DNA of 64,000 nt from the NCBI RefSeq assembly GCF_000612805.1, contig NZ_HG964405.1, forward strand, positions 443,963-507,962. Direction: 5' to 3'. This DNA comes from Bacillus ndiopicus (GTDB lineage: Bacteria > Bacillota > Bacilli > Bacillales_A > Planococcaceae). This document shows positions 9,870-18,633 of the stretch, piece after piece. Below the pieces are notes generated by a model, which worked only from the letters and a program-made list of their open reading frames with translations, had not been told where the DNA came from and ran no database searches. Both the position numbers and the translations under genes were made by a program. Each line of letters begins with the position of its first letter. The stretch's first letter is position 1.

Positions 9870-12800
9870 ATGGAAAAGTTCGATTTATTTAAAAAATTAT
9901 CCGAGGCTAACCCTAGTAATGTTGCCATAGAGCATGATGGAATAAAATATACCTATAAAGAGCTCCATCAGAAGGTTGAGCTATTAGCGAATAGATTAAA
10001 GGCAAACGGTGTTACTAATGGTAGTTTGGTAGGGGTATTCTTAGACCGCTCTGTCTACACGATTGTGTCTATTTTGTCTATTTGGAAAGCTGGTGGAGTC
10101 TATGTGCCATTAAATAAATTACTTCCAGAAAAACATAACAGAAATATCATAGATGATTCTGGAATTGAATTTCTTTTAGTAAATAAAGAAGTTCCATATC
10201 ACTTAAACAATGGATTAATTTCTATTATTAATATTGGAATAGATAAAGAGGAAGAGGTAGAACAACAACTATTTACTAATTCAATAAGCAAAGAAGTTAT
10301 TGGGGAACAGCCTGCCTATATTATTCATACTTCAGGAACTACTGGCAAACCCAAGGGGATAATGGTTTCTCATAATAATATAAGTAATTACTTAGAATGG
10401 TGCTATGAATACTTTCAACCAAATGAACTAAACAGATGCTTATTTTCGGGCGCAGTTTCGTTTGATATATCATTAATGGAAATGCTTGCAACATTATATC
10501 ATCATGGCACATTAGTCATAGTAGAATCAGTTTTAGATGTTATAAATACAGACGAGCATTCGCCTACTTCCATGTTCGTAACTCCAAGTGGATTTGGAGA
10601 ATTATTGTTACAAGATCGAGTACCTTCTAGTTTGCAGACACTTATCTTAGGAGGAGAGATTTTACCAAAAAACATGGCAGCCAGGATAATAGATAAAGGT
10701 ATTCGCCTTATTAATGCCTATGGTCCATCTGAAACAACTATATTGGCAACCTCTCATATCGTTACAAGTGACTCTTTGAAAGAAAAAAGTATACCAATAG
10801 GTACACCAATCTCCAATACGTCCATAAAGATTTTTAATCAGGAAAATGAATTATGCCAAAATGAAGAAATAGGAGAGCTTGTTATTTATGGCAAAAGTGT
10901 ATCACTAGGATATATAAATGCAGAAAGTAATAACAATCCATTTGGCTATGATAAAACAACTGGTCAACCGTTTTACAGAAGTGGGGATTTGGGCTTCTAT
11001 AATAAAAATGGGTTAATTGAGATATGTGGTAGGAAAGATACGCAGGTTAAATTAAGGGGATTTCGAATTGATTTACATGGGCTAGAAGCCATTTTAGAAA
11101 AGCAAGAAGCTGTTGAAAAATGCTGCTTTTTAATAGATAAAAATGAAAAAGTAGATGTTTTACATGCATTTATCCAAATAAAACATAACATAAATGTAAA
11201 TAAAGAAGAAATTTTAAAAACTTATAAAGATGAGGTACCAGGATATTGTGTACCAAATCAAATTCATATAGTTGACTCGTTTCCACTGAATCATAATGGC
11301 AAACTGGATACGGGTTATTTATTATCGAAAATGCGTCAAACGCTTTCTGAAGAACATATAGAAAAAGATTTAGATGAGAATAACCTTAATGATTTTATTG
11401 TGTTATTTTTAAGAAATGAGCTTAATAACCCAACCGTAAAAGAGGATGACAATTTCTATTATGTAGGTTGCAATTCCCTTCTTGGAATGAGATTGTCTAT
11501 GGAAATTCAAAAAAGATTTGGTTGCTTTATTCCTTCAACGGATTTACTTGAGTTAAAAACACCAAAAAATGTTGCTGCTGAATATAATCAAAATCGATGG
11601 AATAAAACGATTGAAAAAATAGGTAGCGATATTAAATATGATGAAATGCAGCTCTGTTCCTCTAATCAAAATCGACTTCTATATTTGAATCAAAAATTAA
11701 ATTCAAATGATTCATTCTTTAATGAATATTATATATTTGAGATTAAAGGCTCATTTTTATTAGAAAAACTAGAAGAAGCATTACGGATTGTCATAAGAAG
11801 ACATATCCCATTAAATATTAAATATTCAATTGTAAATGGGGATTTATATCAAGAATATATAGAGAATGATAATTTTGAAATTAATGTAGAAGAGCTTACA
11901 GACCCTCTAGCTCTAGATACACGTATTATTTCTGAAATCAATAAAGGCTTTAATTTATTAGAGGAGCGATCCATTCGATGTACAGTGTTTAAGCAGCAAG
12001 CTACTTATACATGCATAATTAACATACACCATATTGCTTTTGATGGTATTTCAGAAGACATTTTCTTCTCGGAGCTAAATGTGGCATATCAGAGTCTCTT
12101 GCTAAACAGACCTCCTACATTGGAGCCATTGCCAACTTCCTTTTACAATTATTGTGATTCTGAGAAAAATTGGATTAATACACCTGAGTATCAGACTAGT
12201 CTCGAATATTGGAAAAAAGCTTTAGATATAGCTCCTCATGTTCATTCCATTCCTTTGGATTTTAGACGTGAGAAGATTTCGAAATTTTCAGGATTAAGAT
12301 ATAGTTCTAAATTGTCATTAGAGTCAGTTTCAAGGCTGAATGCTATTTGTCAAGAAAATAATACTACTTTATTTTCGGGATTATACTCTATTTTATGTTT
12401 AGCAATTGAAAAGTATAGCTTTGAGAAAGAAATTTGTATTGGAACACCCGTGGCGAATCGAAATACTGCTGAATTTAGTAATTTGATAGGCTTTTTTGTC
12501 AATACAGTGCCTTTGTTTGTAGATTTAAACCAAACAAAAACATTTCAAGATGTCCTTGAAAAATGTTCAAATATAGTTATAGGCGCCCTTAAACATCAAC
12601 GTATGCCGTTAACTGATATCATAGATGCACTTGATGTCGATAGGGATACTTCCTATTCCCCTCTTCTCCAAATTTTGTTAGTTTATGAAGATGAAAAAGA
12701 AGAATTGCTTGAAATTCCTGGATGTACTATTGTTAGAAAAGATTACTATAATAATAAAACGCAATTTGATTTGACATTTATAATCAGACAAAAAAAGAAT

Positions 12801-14780
12801 GAAGTGGAATTGGTTATCGAATACGATGATAGTATTTTTGATGAATCAACAATAACGGCGCTGAGCTCACTATACACACTAATCCTAGATTATTTCTCTT
12901 TATCACCAGCAGAGCCGGCATTTGATGTGCCACTTTTAAAATCAGTAAAACTTCCTGAATTAGAAGTGACACAACAAAATAACTTACAGTTTTCTACAGT
13001 TACAGAATGGTTTGAGGAAATTGCTGCAAGGCAACCAAATGCAATTGCTTTAAGTAAAGGCAATGTTTATTTGACCTATCGTGAACTTAATGAAAAAGCG
13101 AATAAACTCTCACATTATTTATCTAAAATTGGTATTAAGCGAGGAATGGTCGTATGTGTATTATTTGATAGGTCAGTCAACGCAATTATTTCCATCCTTG
13201 CAGTGATGAAAATAGGTGCAGCATATTTACCGCTTGAAAATAATGTTCCAAAGAAAAGACTAGAATATATCATTAACACAACTAAATTAGAGTTTATATT
13301 AACGGATGGTAATCTTGAAGAAATAAATGAGAAGTTTCAAACAATAAATCTAAATGCTGCTTTTATAGAAGAAGAAATAAATAAATGTCCAAGTACAAAC
13401 TTGCAAAAAGTACATCAAACTGATTTAGCGTACGTACTTTTTACATCAGGGACTACTGGTCAACCAAAAGGTGCGAAAATATCGCATCAAGCTATAGTGT
13501 CACATCTGCAATCAGCTCATCACCAATACAAGATGAATTCTTTAACCGTAACATTACAGTATTCATCTCTTAATTTCGATGTAGCATCAAGTGATATTCT
13601 TTGCAGTTTGACATGTGGTGGAAGGCTTCATTTAATTGATAAGGAGATTTTATATTCATCAAAAAGGCTAAGTGATGAAATAGAAAAAGAAGAGATTACA
13701 CATATAAACATCGCTTCTTCCTCATTATCAACAATTGAAATAAGAAAAAACTATTCACTCAAGACAATCAATATTGGTGGCGAAGTTTGTCCTGAAGACC
13801 TAATAGAAAAATGGAAAGGTAATTGTGAAATTTATATTTCCTATGGGCCTACAGAATGTGCTGTATGCTCAAGCTCTATTTCTATACAGGATCGAAAAGA
13901 AAAAAACTCTATTGGAAAGCCCATTGGAGAAAATGTTTACTTAGTTTGTGACTCATATGGGAATATAGTTCCGAATGGTGTTCCTGGATATTTGTATATT
14001 GCAGGTCCTCAAGTAATGGATGGTTATGTAGATAGTAGAAATGGTGGAATCTCATATTTAACATATGGTTCCAATTCAATTAAAGCCTATAACTCAAATG
14101 ATATAGTTAGAAAAATGCCAAGCGGTGAGTATCAATTCTTAGGGAGGAAAGATGGCTTAGTCAAAATTAATGGTCATCGAATATCCTTGTCCGAAATATC
14201 TAATGCTGCAGGTAAAAAGGAATATATCAGAAATGCAACGGTAATGGTTCATAATCTGGGGAACCTGTCTTCTATAATTGTATTGTTTGTTCAGATGGAA
14301 ACAAATGTGGATGAAAAAGAGCAAATCCATATTCTAAAAAATGATCTTGCAGACGAATTGCCTACGTATATGATTCCATCTAGAATTATACCAATTAACG
14401 AGATGCCAATTACAGATAATGGGAAAATGGATTTTAATAAGCTTAAAAGCATCTTAGAAAGTAGTAGTGAACATATTGAACCTATGTTTGTCGAATCTTT
14501 CACAGAGCTTGAATCTGGAGTTTTAGATTTATGGATTGAATTATTAGGTGAGGGAATTCCTAAAGAGATTGATCGAAGTTTCTTTTCTGTTGGGGGGAAC
14601 TCATTATTATATATAAAGCTCTTAAATAATATTCGAGTGACTTATGGTAGAGATTTCACTCTTGAAGAGATGGGTCACCTACAAACAGTGAGAGAAATGG
14701 CCAAAGAAATTGAACATAAAAAACAACTTATACCTTCAGACTTTAATATTAAAGATGAATCTTTTGTTGAGGAATGGTAG
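9870..14780 (+). CDS. Non-ribosomal peptide synthetase, A-T-C-A-T, loading-type
   Basis: A 1636-residue bimodular synthetase that begins directly with an A domain and has no preceding C domain, the usual layout of an initiation protein. A1 (about 10-490) has HTSGTTGKPKG (153-163), NAYGPSETT and the A10 lysine K478. T1 carries the phosphopantetheine serine S536 in the unusual context VGCNSL instead of LGGxSL. The C domain (about 590-1020) has HHIAFDG (720-726). A2 (about 1040-1530) has FTSGTTGQPKG (1191-1201), SYGPTE and K1519. T2 has VGGNSL with S1578. There is no thioesterase or epimerase, and the protein ends about 55 residues after S1578. Hand-read pocket residues are D-I-M-F-I-G-A-I-L-K (A1) and D-V-S-N-I-G-S-V-C-K (A2), neither of which I can assign. 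A strong RBS (AAGGTGGAGGG) precedes the ATG. It may act before the other synthetases although it is encoded last. Confidence 0.92.
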   Translation: MEKFDLFKKLSEANPSNVAIEHDGIKYTYKELHQKVELLANRLKANGVTNGSLVGVFLDRSVYTIVSILSIWKAGGVYVPLNKLLPEKHNRNIIDDSGIEFLLVNKEVPYHLNNGLISIINIGIDKEEEVEQQLFTNSISKEVIGEQPAYIIHTSGTTGKPKGIMVSHNNISNYLEWCYEYFQPNELNRCLFSGAVSFDISLMEMLATLYHHGTLVIVESVLDVINTDEHSPTSMFVTPSGFGELLLQDRVPSSLQTLILGGEILPKNMAARIIDKGIRLINAYGPSETTILATSHIVTSDSLKEKSIPIGTPISNTSIKIFNQENELCQNEEIGELVIYGKSVSLGYINAESNNNPFGYDKTTGQPFYRSGDLGFYNKNGLIEICGRKDTQVKLRGFRIDLHGLEAILEKQEAVEKCCFLIDKNEKVDVLHAFIQIKHNINVNKEEILKTYKDEVPGYCVPNQIHIVDSFPLNHNGKLDTGYLLSKMRQTLSEEHIEKDLDENNLNDFIVLFLRNELNNPTVKEDDNFYYVGCNSLLGMRLSMEIQKRFGCFIPSTDLLELKTPKNVAAEYNQNRWNKTIEKIGSDIKYDEMQLCSSNQNRLLYLNQKLNSNDSFFNEYYIFEIKGSFLLEKLEEALRIVIRRHIPLNIKYSIVNGDLYQEYIENDNFEINVEELTDPLALDTRIISEINKGFNLLEERSIRCTVFKQQATYTCIINIHHIAFDGISEDIFFSELNVAYQSLLLNRPPTLEPLPTSFYNYCDSEKNWINTPEYQTSLEYWKKALDIAPHVHSIPLDFRREKISKFSGLRYSSKLSLESVSRLNAICQENNTTLFSGLYSILCLAIEKYSFEKEICIGTPVANRNTAEFSNLIGFFVNTVPLFVDLNQTKTFQDVLEKCSNIVIGALKHQRMPLTDIIDALDVDRDTSYSPLLQILLVYEDEKEELLEIPGCTIVRKDYYNNKTQFDLTFIIRQKKNEVELVIEYDDSIFDESTITALSSLYTLILDYFSLSPAEPAFDVPLLKSVKLPELEVTQQNNLQFSTVTEWFEEIAARQPNAIALSKGNVYLTYRELNEKANKLSHYLSKIGIKRGMVVCVLFDRSVNAIISILAVMKIGAAYLPLENNVPKKRLEYIINTTKLEFILTDGNLEEINEKFQTINLNAAFIEEEINKCPSTNLQKVHQTDLAYVLFTSGTTGQPKGAKISHQAIVSHLQSAHHQYKMNSLTVTLQYSSLNFDVASSDILCSLTCGGRLHLIDKEILYSSKRLSDEIEKEEITHINIASSSLSTIEIRKNYSLKTINIGGEVCPEDLIEKWKGNCEIYISYGPTECAVCSSSISIQDRKEKNSIGKPIGENVYLVCDSYGNIVPNGVPGYLYIAGPQVMDGYVDSRNGGISYLTYGSNSIKAYNSNDIVRKMPSGEYQFLGRKDGLVKINGHRISLSEISNAAGKKEYIRNATVMVHNLGNLSSIIVLFVQMETNVDEKEQIHILKNDLADELPTYMIPSRIIPINEMPITDNGKMDFNKLKSILESSSEHIEPMFVESFTELESGVLDLWIELLGEGIPKEIDRSFFSVGGNSLLYIKLLNNIRVTYGRDFTLEEMGHLQTVREMAKEIEHKKQLIPSDFNIKDESFVEEW

Positions 14781-14890
14781 TGACGAAAAGTACTCACTCT
14801 CCAAAAAACAAAGGCTTATCTACACAAATTGTTTCGTTAGTTAGTATAGAGTTGGTAGTTGCTGATAATTAAGGTAGGACAAGAAATAAG

Positions 14891-14929
14891 TTAGTAAGTT
14901 AAAAGCGTATCAAGCTTTTAACTTACTAA
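14891..14929. repeat. Perfect 16-bp inverted repeat upstream of the PPTase gene
   Basis: Arms TTAGTAAGTTAAAAGC and GCTTTTAACTTACTAA are separated by 7 bases. No T-run follows, so it is a weak candidate for an intrinsic terminator. It could be a leader hairpin or a protein-binding site between the last synthetase and the phosphopantetheinyl transferase. Confidence 0.6.
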
Positions 14930-14994
14930 TGGGCTTATCCAGTAGATTGAGCTTGTTTCAATTGAAACAAATAAGAATATGGAGGGAGTTTGGT

Positions 14995-15714
14995 TTGAAA
15001 ACGTCAACTAGCCAAATAGAAATTATTGCAATTCAACATAAAAATAAGTTAAATCCAATAACGAAACAACATCTATTACTTACTCTAACACCTCAGGAAC
15101 TTCAAAAAAATGAGCGGTTTATTCGATGGCAAGATTGCGAAAACCACCTGTTGGGACGGGTAATTATCAGGAGTATGATCCTTGAACGTTTTGATATAAA
15201 GCCAAACGATATTTATTTTTCCGCAGATAAGTATGGAAAACCTTATGCAGAGGGACTTAAAGATTTTCATTTTAATATCACACACTCAAACGAATGGGTG
15301 GTAGTAGTTTGTAATAATAGCCCTATTGGGATTGATATTGAGGAAATTCGGGAAATAGATTTGGAGATTGCTAAACAATTCTTTTCTACGAAAGAAAATG
15401 AGTTATTAGTAAAGCTACCTTTAATTCAAAGGAAAACTTTTTTTTATGATTTATGGACACTTAAAGAAAGTTTTATCAAAGCAGATGGGCGTGGATTATA
15501 TATTCCATTAAATTCGTTCTCAATAGTAAATATCGACAACAATTTTCACGTTATCGGATCTCAAGAAAACTACCATTTTAAACAATATAGTATAGATAAG
15601 AGTTATAAATTATCTGTTTGTGCCCTAACAAATGAATTCCCAGAAAGAGTACGTGTAATGGAAGTTCAACCTTTTATAAAAAAGTATTTAACTCAGTTAA
15701 ATGAAAATACATAA
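14995..15714 (+). CDS. Sfp-type 4'-phosphopantetheinyl transferase
   Basis: Predicted to move the phosphopantetheine arm of coenzyme A onto the conserved serine of the carrier domains encoded upstream, turning apo-synthetases into active ones. Family motifs are visible: KPYAEGLKDFHFNITHS, where Sfp proteins have (G)KPxxxxxxxFNxSHS; the metal-binding region GIDIEEIR; and WTLKESFIKADGRGL, matching W-x-x-KEA/S-x-x-KxxGxGL. I chose the TTG at 14995 because GGAGGGAG lies 6 bases before it and the resulting 239 residues fit the Sfp family. The in-frame ATG at 14929 has no RBS and lies in the right arm of a hairpin. It is the only PPTase in view and closes the synthetase cluster. Whether it also serves fatty-acid or siderophore carriers cannot be told. 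Confidence 0.93.
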   Translation: MKTSTSQIEIIAIQHKNKLNPITKQHLLLTLTPQELQKNERFIRWQDCENHLLGRVIIRSMILERFDIKPNDIYFSADKYGKPYAEGLKDFHFNITHSNEWVVVVCNNSPIGIDIEEIREIDLEIAKQFFSTKENELLVKLPLIQRKTFFYDLWTLKESFIKADGRGLYIPLNSFSIVNIDNNFHVIGSQENYHFKQYSIDKSYKLSVCALTNEFPERVRVMEVQPFIKKYLTQLNENT

Positions 15715-15723
15715 ATCTTTAAT

Positions 15724-15760
15724 AAAAGCAGGCTAGGGGGTAAACCCCTAACCTGCTTTT
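15724..15760. terminator. Bidirectional terminator between the PPTase and DUF3221-like genes
   Basis: AAAAGCAGG-c-TAGGGG pairs with CCCCTA-a-CCTGCTTTT around a 5-base loop. The strand-symmetric A and T runs let it serve the PPTase gene on the plus strand and the convergent small gene on the minus strand. Confidence 0.85.
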
Positions 15761-15795
15761 GAATGAGGACAGATAAACTCATCCTCACTCTCGCT

Positions 15796-16155
15796 TTATT
15801 TTTTAATTTTAATAGACTTTACCTCAGCAATAATAGGTGGAGATGAAGTAAAAAGTAGCCCTGTATGTTTAACTACTAATTGATCTCCCAATACAACCTT
15901 TTCATACATATTTTTATCAGTTGGAACCCAATATATTCCTTTTTGTTCTATTATTTCTGATAAATCATTCACATCTAATTGGTGAAGATTTTGATTTGGT
16001 AGCTGTGTACTTAGCAAAATCCGATTATCATCCATGTTTTGTTTTGAAATAACATATCCCTCTAATGTAATAAGGTTTGATTGATTCATGTTCATAATAA
16101 ATAATATGCAGAGAATACATATTATAAGAAACCCAATAACAAATTTTTTTTTCAT
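15796..16155 (-). CDS. Small exported or membrane-anchored protein, DUF3221-like
   Basis: 119 residues. The N-terminus MKKK is followed by a strongly hydrophobic stretch (about 5-23, FVIGFLIICILCILFI), which reads as an uncleaved signal anchor or signal peptide. The remainder (GYVISKQNMDDNRILLS..., GDQLVVKHTG, PPIIAEVKSIKI) resembles the small beta-rich DUF3221 proteins of bacilli, whose function is unknown. An RBS (GGAGGATT) lies just upstream on the minus strand. It faces the PPTase gene across a shared terminator, so it is unlikely to belong to the synthetase cluster. A lipobox is possible near Cys14/Cys16 but not convincing. The family assignment is from memory of sequence style only. Confidence 0.7.
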   Translation of the reverse strand: MKKKFVIGFLIICILCILFIMNMNQSNLITLEGYVISKQNMDDNRILLSTQLPNQNLHQLDVNDLSEIIEQKGIYWVPTDKNMYEKVVLGDQLVVKHTGLLFTSSPPIIAEVKSIKIKK

Positions 16156-16395
16156 TAATAATCCTCCTCGTTGATATGATATTTGAATAGATATAACAGG
16201 TGTGTTGATTAACTAAAATTATACAGCGTTTAACTGATTCAGCTCTCAGTGAAATGCAAGTCTTGTTTTTGGCACGAAAGTGAAGCAGCAAAGCACTTTA
16301 ACTGTTGCAAAAGCGTTAGCGCCAACAACATGTACTATTTCGTCAACTAGTAGTAGTTTGAGCCCCACCAAATAGATGAAACGGAGCCTCCTTGT

Positions 16396-16830
16396 ATGGT
16401 ACACTCGTACAAAAGAAATAATAAGAGGGGCATATCGAAAAGAATCCTATACATATCCCCTGATCCTATTATTAATTGTATAACTATAGGTACTTTAGGG
16501 AAAAGGTTAAACGTTAGCAGAATGATTTACAATGCCTGTCTAGGGAAAGTTTGGTGCAAATATTATTACATCTCGAGTGTCTCAAAGTACTATGCTATCT
16601 GAATGAAGAAAACACAACTCATACGTAACATTTGAAAGCGCAAAAGGGTGTTCAGGCATGTAGCCTCAGTAAGTAAAGGGACGTAATTTTAAACAACATA
16701 TCGACTCACAAATGATCCAAAGCATTGTCAAGCGAGCATTTGCAGTTAAAAAGGATGTAATGTACATAAATGGTGAAAGATACATTTTGGTCCGTTTGTA
16801 CATTTCATTCATTGGAACGATTTTGAACAA
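16396..16830 (+). pseudogene. Decayed TnpB-like (IS200/IS605 family) transposon gene
   Basis: The first fragment (16396-16602) contains RLNVSRMIYNACLG, like the N-terminal part of TnpB/OrfB proteins, where a run of this type (R-x-YN-x-x-LGE) is common. A second fragment in another frame (from about 16697) reads HIDSQMIQSIVKRAF and resembles the next conserved block of TnpB (hIDs-x-x-aQ-x-x-xRAF). The frames are joined by at least one stop and one frameshift, and the catalytic RuvC-like half is absent. No intact TnpA or clear transposon end was seen. This accounts for most of the 690-base gap between the DUF3221-like gene and yprB. The rest (16156-16395) shows nothing I recognise. Confidence 0.55.
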
Positions 16831-16844
16831 ATGAGGTGACCAAC

Positions 16845-18083
16845 ATGTCCTACGAAAATAAAATATTACAAATGAAAAAAATGCTAGGGAAAAAAACGGA
16901 GGAGCGCGCGGAGCAGCCGAAATTTGTGAAGCCAGAAGTACCTTTTTACACAGAAGAGTGGCAGCAGGCAGGTTTAACGCTTGTCAACAATGATTTTGGT
17001 GTTTTGTTTCAGCGTGAAGTTCGCTATCCCTTCGATTATAAGCATGGGCATTACAGAGTAGGAGAGCTCCAAACAGCGATTGATGCATGGGAAAATGCAA
17101 ATGTAGAGCACCCGTATGCACTGACTTCGGAGAACCGCATCATTTTTTGGGATACCGAAACAACAGGCTTAAAGGGTACAGGCACGCATATTTTTTTACT
17201 CGGCTTTTTACAGCAGGAGGAAGATGAATTTGTGCTCACACAATATGTGTTAGCAGATCCAGCAAACGAGGCGGCACTATTATTTGAATCAAAGCTTTGG
17301 CAGCAAAGTGCTACACTTGTTTCTTATAACGGCAAGAGCTTTGACTGGCCACAGCTTGAAACGCGTTGGACATTGAATCGTCAAACGATGCCACCATTAA
17401 AAATGCAAAAGCATATCGATTTACTACATAGTGCGAAACGCTTATGGAAAAATGATTTAGAAAAGATGAAGCTTGTGCAAGTCGAGGAAGAGAAGCTTGG
17501 CTTTAAAAGGCAAGGTGATATCCCAGGCCATTTGGCACCAATCATTTACTTTGATGCGGTGAAAAGCGGGCGAGCTGATACCTTAATGAAGGTGCTTCAA
17601 CATAACGAGTGGGATTTACTATCGCTTATCACGCTGTATATTCATCAAACAAAGCTACTCTTTACAAGCGAGCAGGAATCAGCCATTACATATACAAATA
17701 TAGGGAAATGGTATGGAGACTTAAAACAGCAAGTGGCAAGCGAATATGTTTTAACAAATGTAACAGAAAATTATCGTGATAATGAAGCTGCGTTAGCGCA
17801 TTTTTATTTAGCGTTTCAGCATAAACGGAGCGCACGCTACCATGAAGCGATTCAATCTTTTGAAGCAGCTATTGTTAGTATCCCACATAGACAAAAGCTG
17901 CAAGCCTATGAGCAGTTATCAATGTTACATGAGCATCAACTCAAAGAATATAATCAAGCGCTTTTTTATGCAGAAAAAGGGCTTGAGCTCGTTGCTAAAA
18001 GCCAGCTTACGTTAGAGCAAAAAGAAAAGCAAATATTTAAATGGCAAAAACGTCGCGAACGTCTTCAAAATAAACAACAATAG
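16845..18083 (+). CDS. yprB: YprB-type RNase H-like exonuclease-fold protein
   Basis: 412 residues from the ATG at 16845, which has AGGTG 6 bases upstream. A GTG at 16836 is also in frame but lacks an RBS. An RNase H-like / DEDD exonuclease domain begins with FWDTETTGL (the acidic DxE pair) and continues through SYNGKSFDWPQLETR and a later WDLLSLITL (an Asp of the DEDD set). The C-terminal part (about 290-400) is helical with TPR-like character (YTNIGKWYGDL..., FYLAFQHKRSARYHEAIQSFEAAI). In Bacillus subtilis YprB sits beside the helicase YprA and close to gpsB and rnpB. Here the neighbouring gpsB and rnpB support the assignment, while a yprA homologue is not in the gap upstream. The substrate is unknown. 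Confidence 0.85.
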   Translation: MSYENKILQMKKMLGKKTEERAEQPKFVKPEVPFYTEEWQQAGLTLVNNDFGVLFQREVRYPFDYKHGHYRVGELQTAIDAWENANVEHPYALTSENRIIFWDTETTGLKGTGTHIFLLGFLQQEEDEFVLTQYVLADPANEAALLFESKLWQQSATLVSYNGKSFDWPQLETRWTLNRQTMPPLKMQKHIDLLHSAKRLWKNDLEKMKLVQVEEEKLGFKRQGDIPGHLAPIIYFDAVKSGRADTLMKVLQHNEWDLLSLITLYIHQTKLLFTSEQESAITYTNIGKWYGDLKQQVASEYVLTNVTENYRDNEAALAHFYLAFQHKRSARYHEAIQSFEAAIVSIPHRQKLQAYEQLSMLHEHQLKEYNQALFYAEKGLELVAKSQLTLEQKEKQIFKWQKRRERLQNKQQ

Positions 18084-18117
18084 CCGATGATACTCGTATA
18101 GTAGGCGTGTCATATGC

Positions 18118-18123
18118 TATAAT
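18118..18123 (+). promoter_or_regulatory. Extended -10 promoter candidate upstream of gpsB
   Basis: TATAAT preceded by TG at the extended -10 position (TGCTATAAT). No good -35 hexamer is visible. If used, the transcript would carry a leader of about 165 bases containing the repeat at 18141-18195 before gpsB. Confidence 0.4.
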
Positions 18124-18140
18124 GAACATGTCGAATTATC

Positions 18141-18195
18141 AATTACGCCGTGGTTAACTCTAACTTAGATTTTTGGGGGAAGTTAATCTAAAAAC
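18141..18195. repeat. Dispersed repeat, copy 1 (upstream of gpsB)
   Basis: Begins AATTACGCC, continues GG-TAACTCTA and AGATTTTT, and ends GGAAGTTAA-CTAAAA-CG. The same ordered blocks occur at 19185-19248, with a short insertion in the second copy. Part of it (TTAGATTTTT ... AATCTAA) can fold back. Function is unknown. Confidence 0.65.
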
Positions 18196-18296
18196 GAGCG
18201 TCTATTACAATGTAATATAGTGGGAAGGAGAACGTTATTAGAAAACTTGTGTGGTTAAAATTTTTTAAAGAGCGTTTTCTATAGCGGACGATACGA

Positions 18297-18590
18297 ATGA
18301 TTAAATTAAACACAAAAATTATTTTAGAAAAAGAATTTAAAAAGAGCATGAAAGGCTACAGTATTGAACAGGTTGACCAATTTTTAGATCAAATTATGGA
18401 AGACTATGATGTTTTTGAGAAGCAGTTAAATGAGCTACGTGCAGAAAATGAGCGTTTAAAAGCTGAGCTAGAAAATAGTACGCGCAGACAGCCAACTGTA
18501 CAAACAGCTACACCGAATACAAACTTTGATATTTTGAAACGTTTGTCTAATTTAGAAAAGCATGTTTTCGGTAGTAAGCTATCTGAATAG
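18297..18590 (+). CDS. gpsB: Cell cycle protein GpsB
   Basis: A 97-residue DivIVA-related coiled-coil protein that, in Bacillus and relatives, shuttles between septum and side wall and organises penicillin-binding proteins and cell-wall synthesis. The N-terminal membrane and partner-binding domain is clear (EFKKSMKGYSIEQVDQFLDQIMEDY, about residues 13-37). A coiled coil follows (about 38-62, LRAENERLKAEL), then a short linker, and then the small C-terminal trimerisation segment (NFDILKRLSNLEKHVFG). The length matches the family. The gene lies immediately upstream of rnpB, as in Bacillus. The RBS before this ATG is poor (AGCGGACGATACGA). Confidence 0.95.
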   Translation: MIKLNTKIILEKEFKKSMKGYSIEQVDQFLDQIMEDYDVFEKQLNELRAENERLKAELENSTRRQPTVQTATPNTNFDILKRLSNLEKHVFGSKLSE

Positions 18591-18599
18591 AAGAAGCAG

Positions 18600-18628
18600 T
18601 TGCTTTTCTTAAACGTGTCAAGTATAAT
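18600..18628 (+). promoter_or_regulatory. rnpB promoter
   Basis: TTGCTT (18600-18605) and TATAAT (18623-18628) are separated by 17 bases, placing transcription start at about 18634, exactly where the RNase P RNA begins. It starts within 10 bases of the gpsB stop codon. Confidence 0.85.
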
Positions 18629-18633
18629 ATAGT

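Noticed and set aside
16028-16291. Open reading frame of 87 codons on the minus strand overlapping the DUF3221-like gene
   Set aside because: The other frame has a signal-type N-terminus and RBS. This one has neither.
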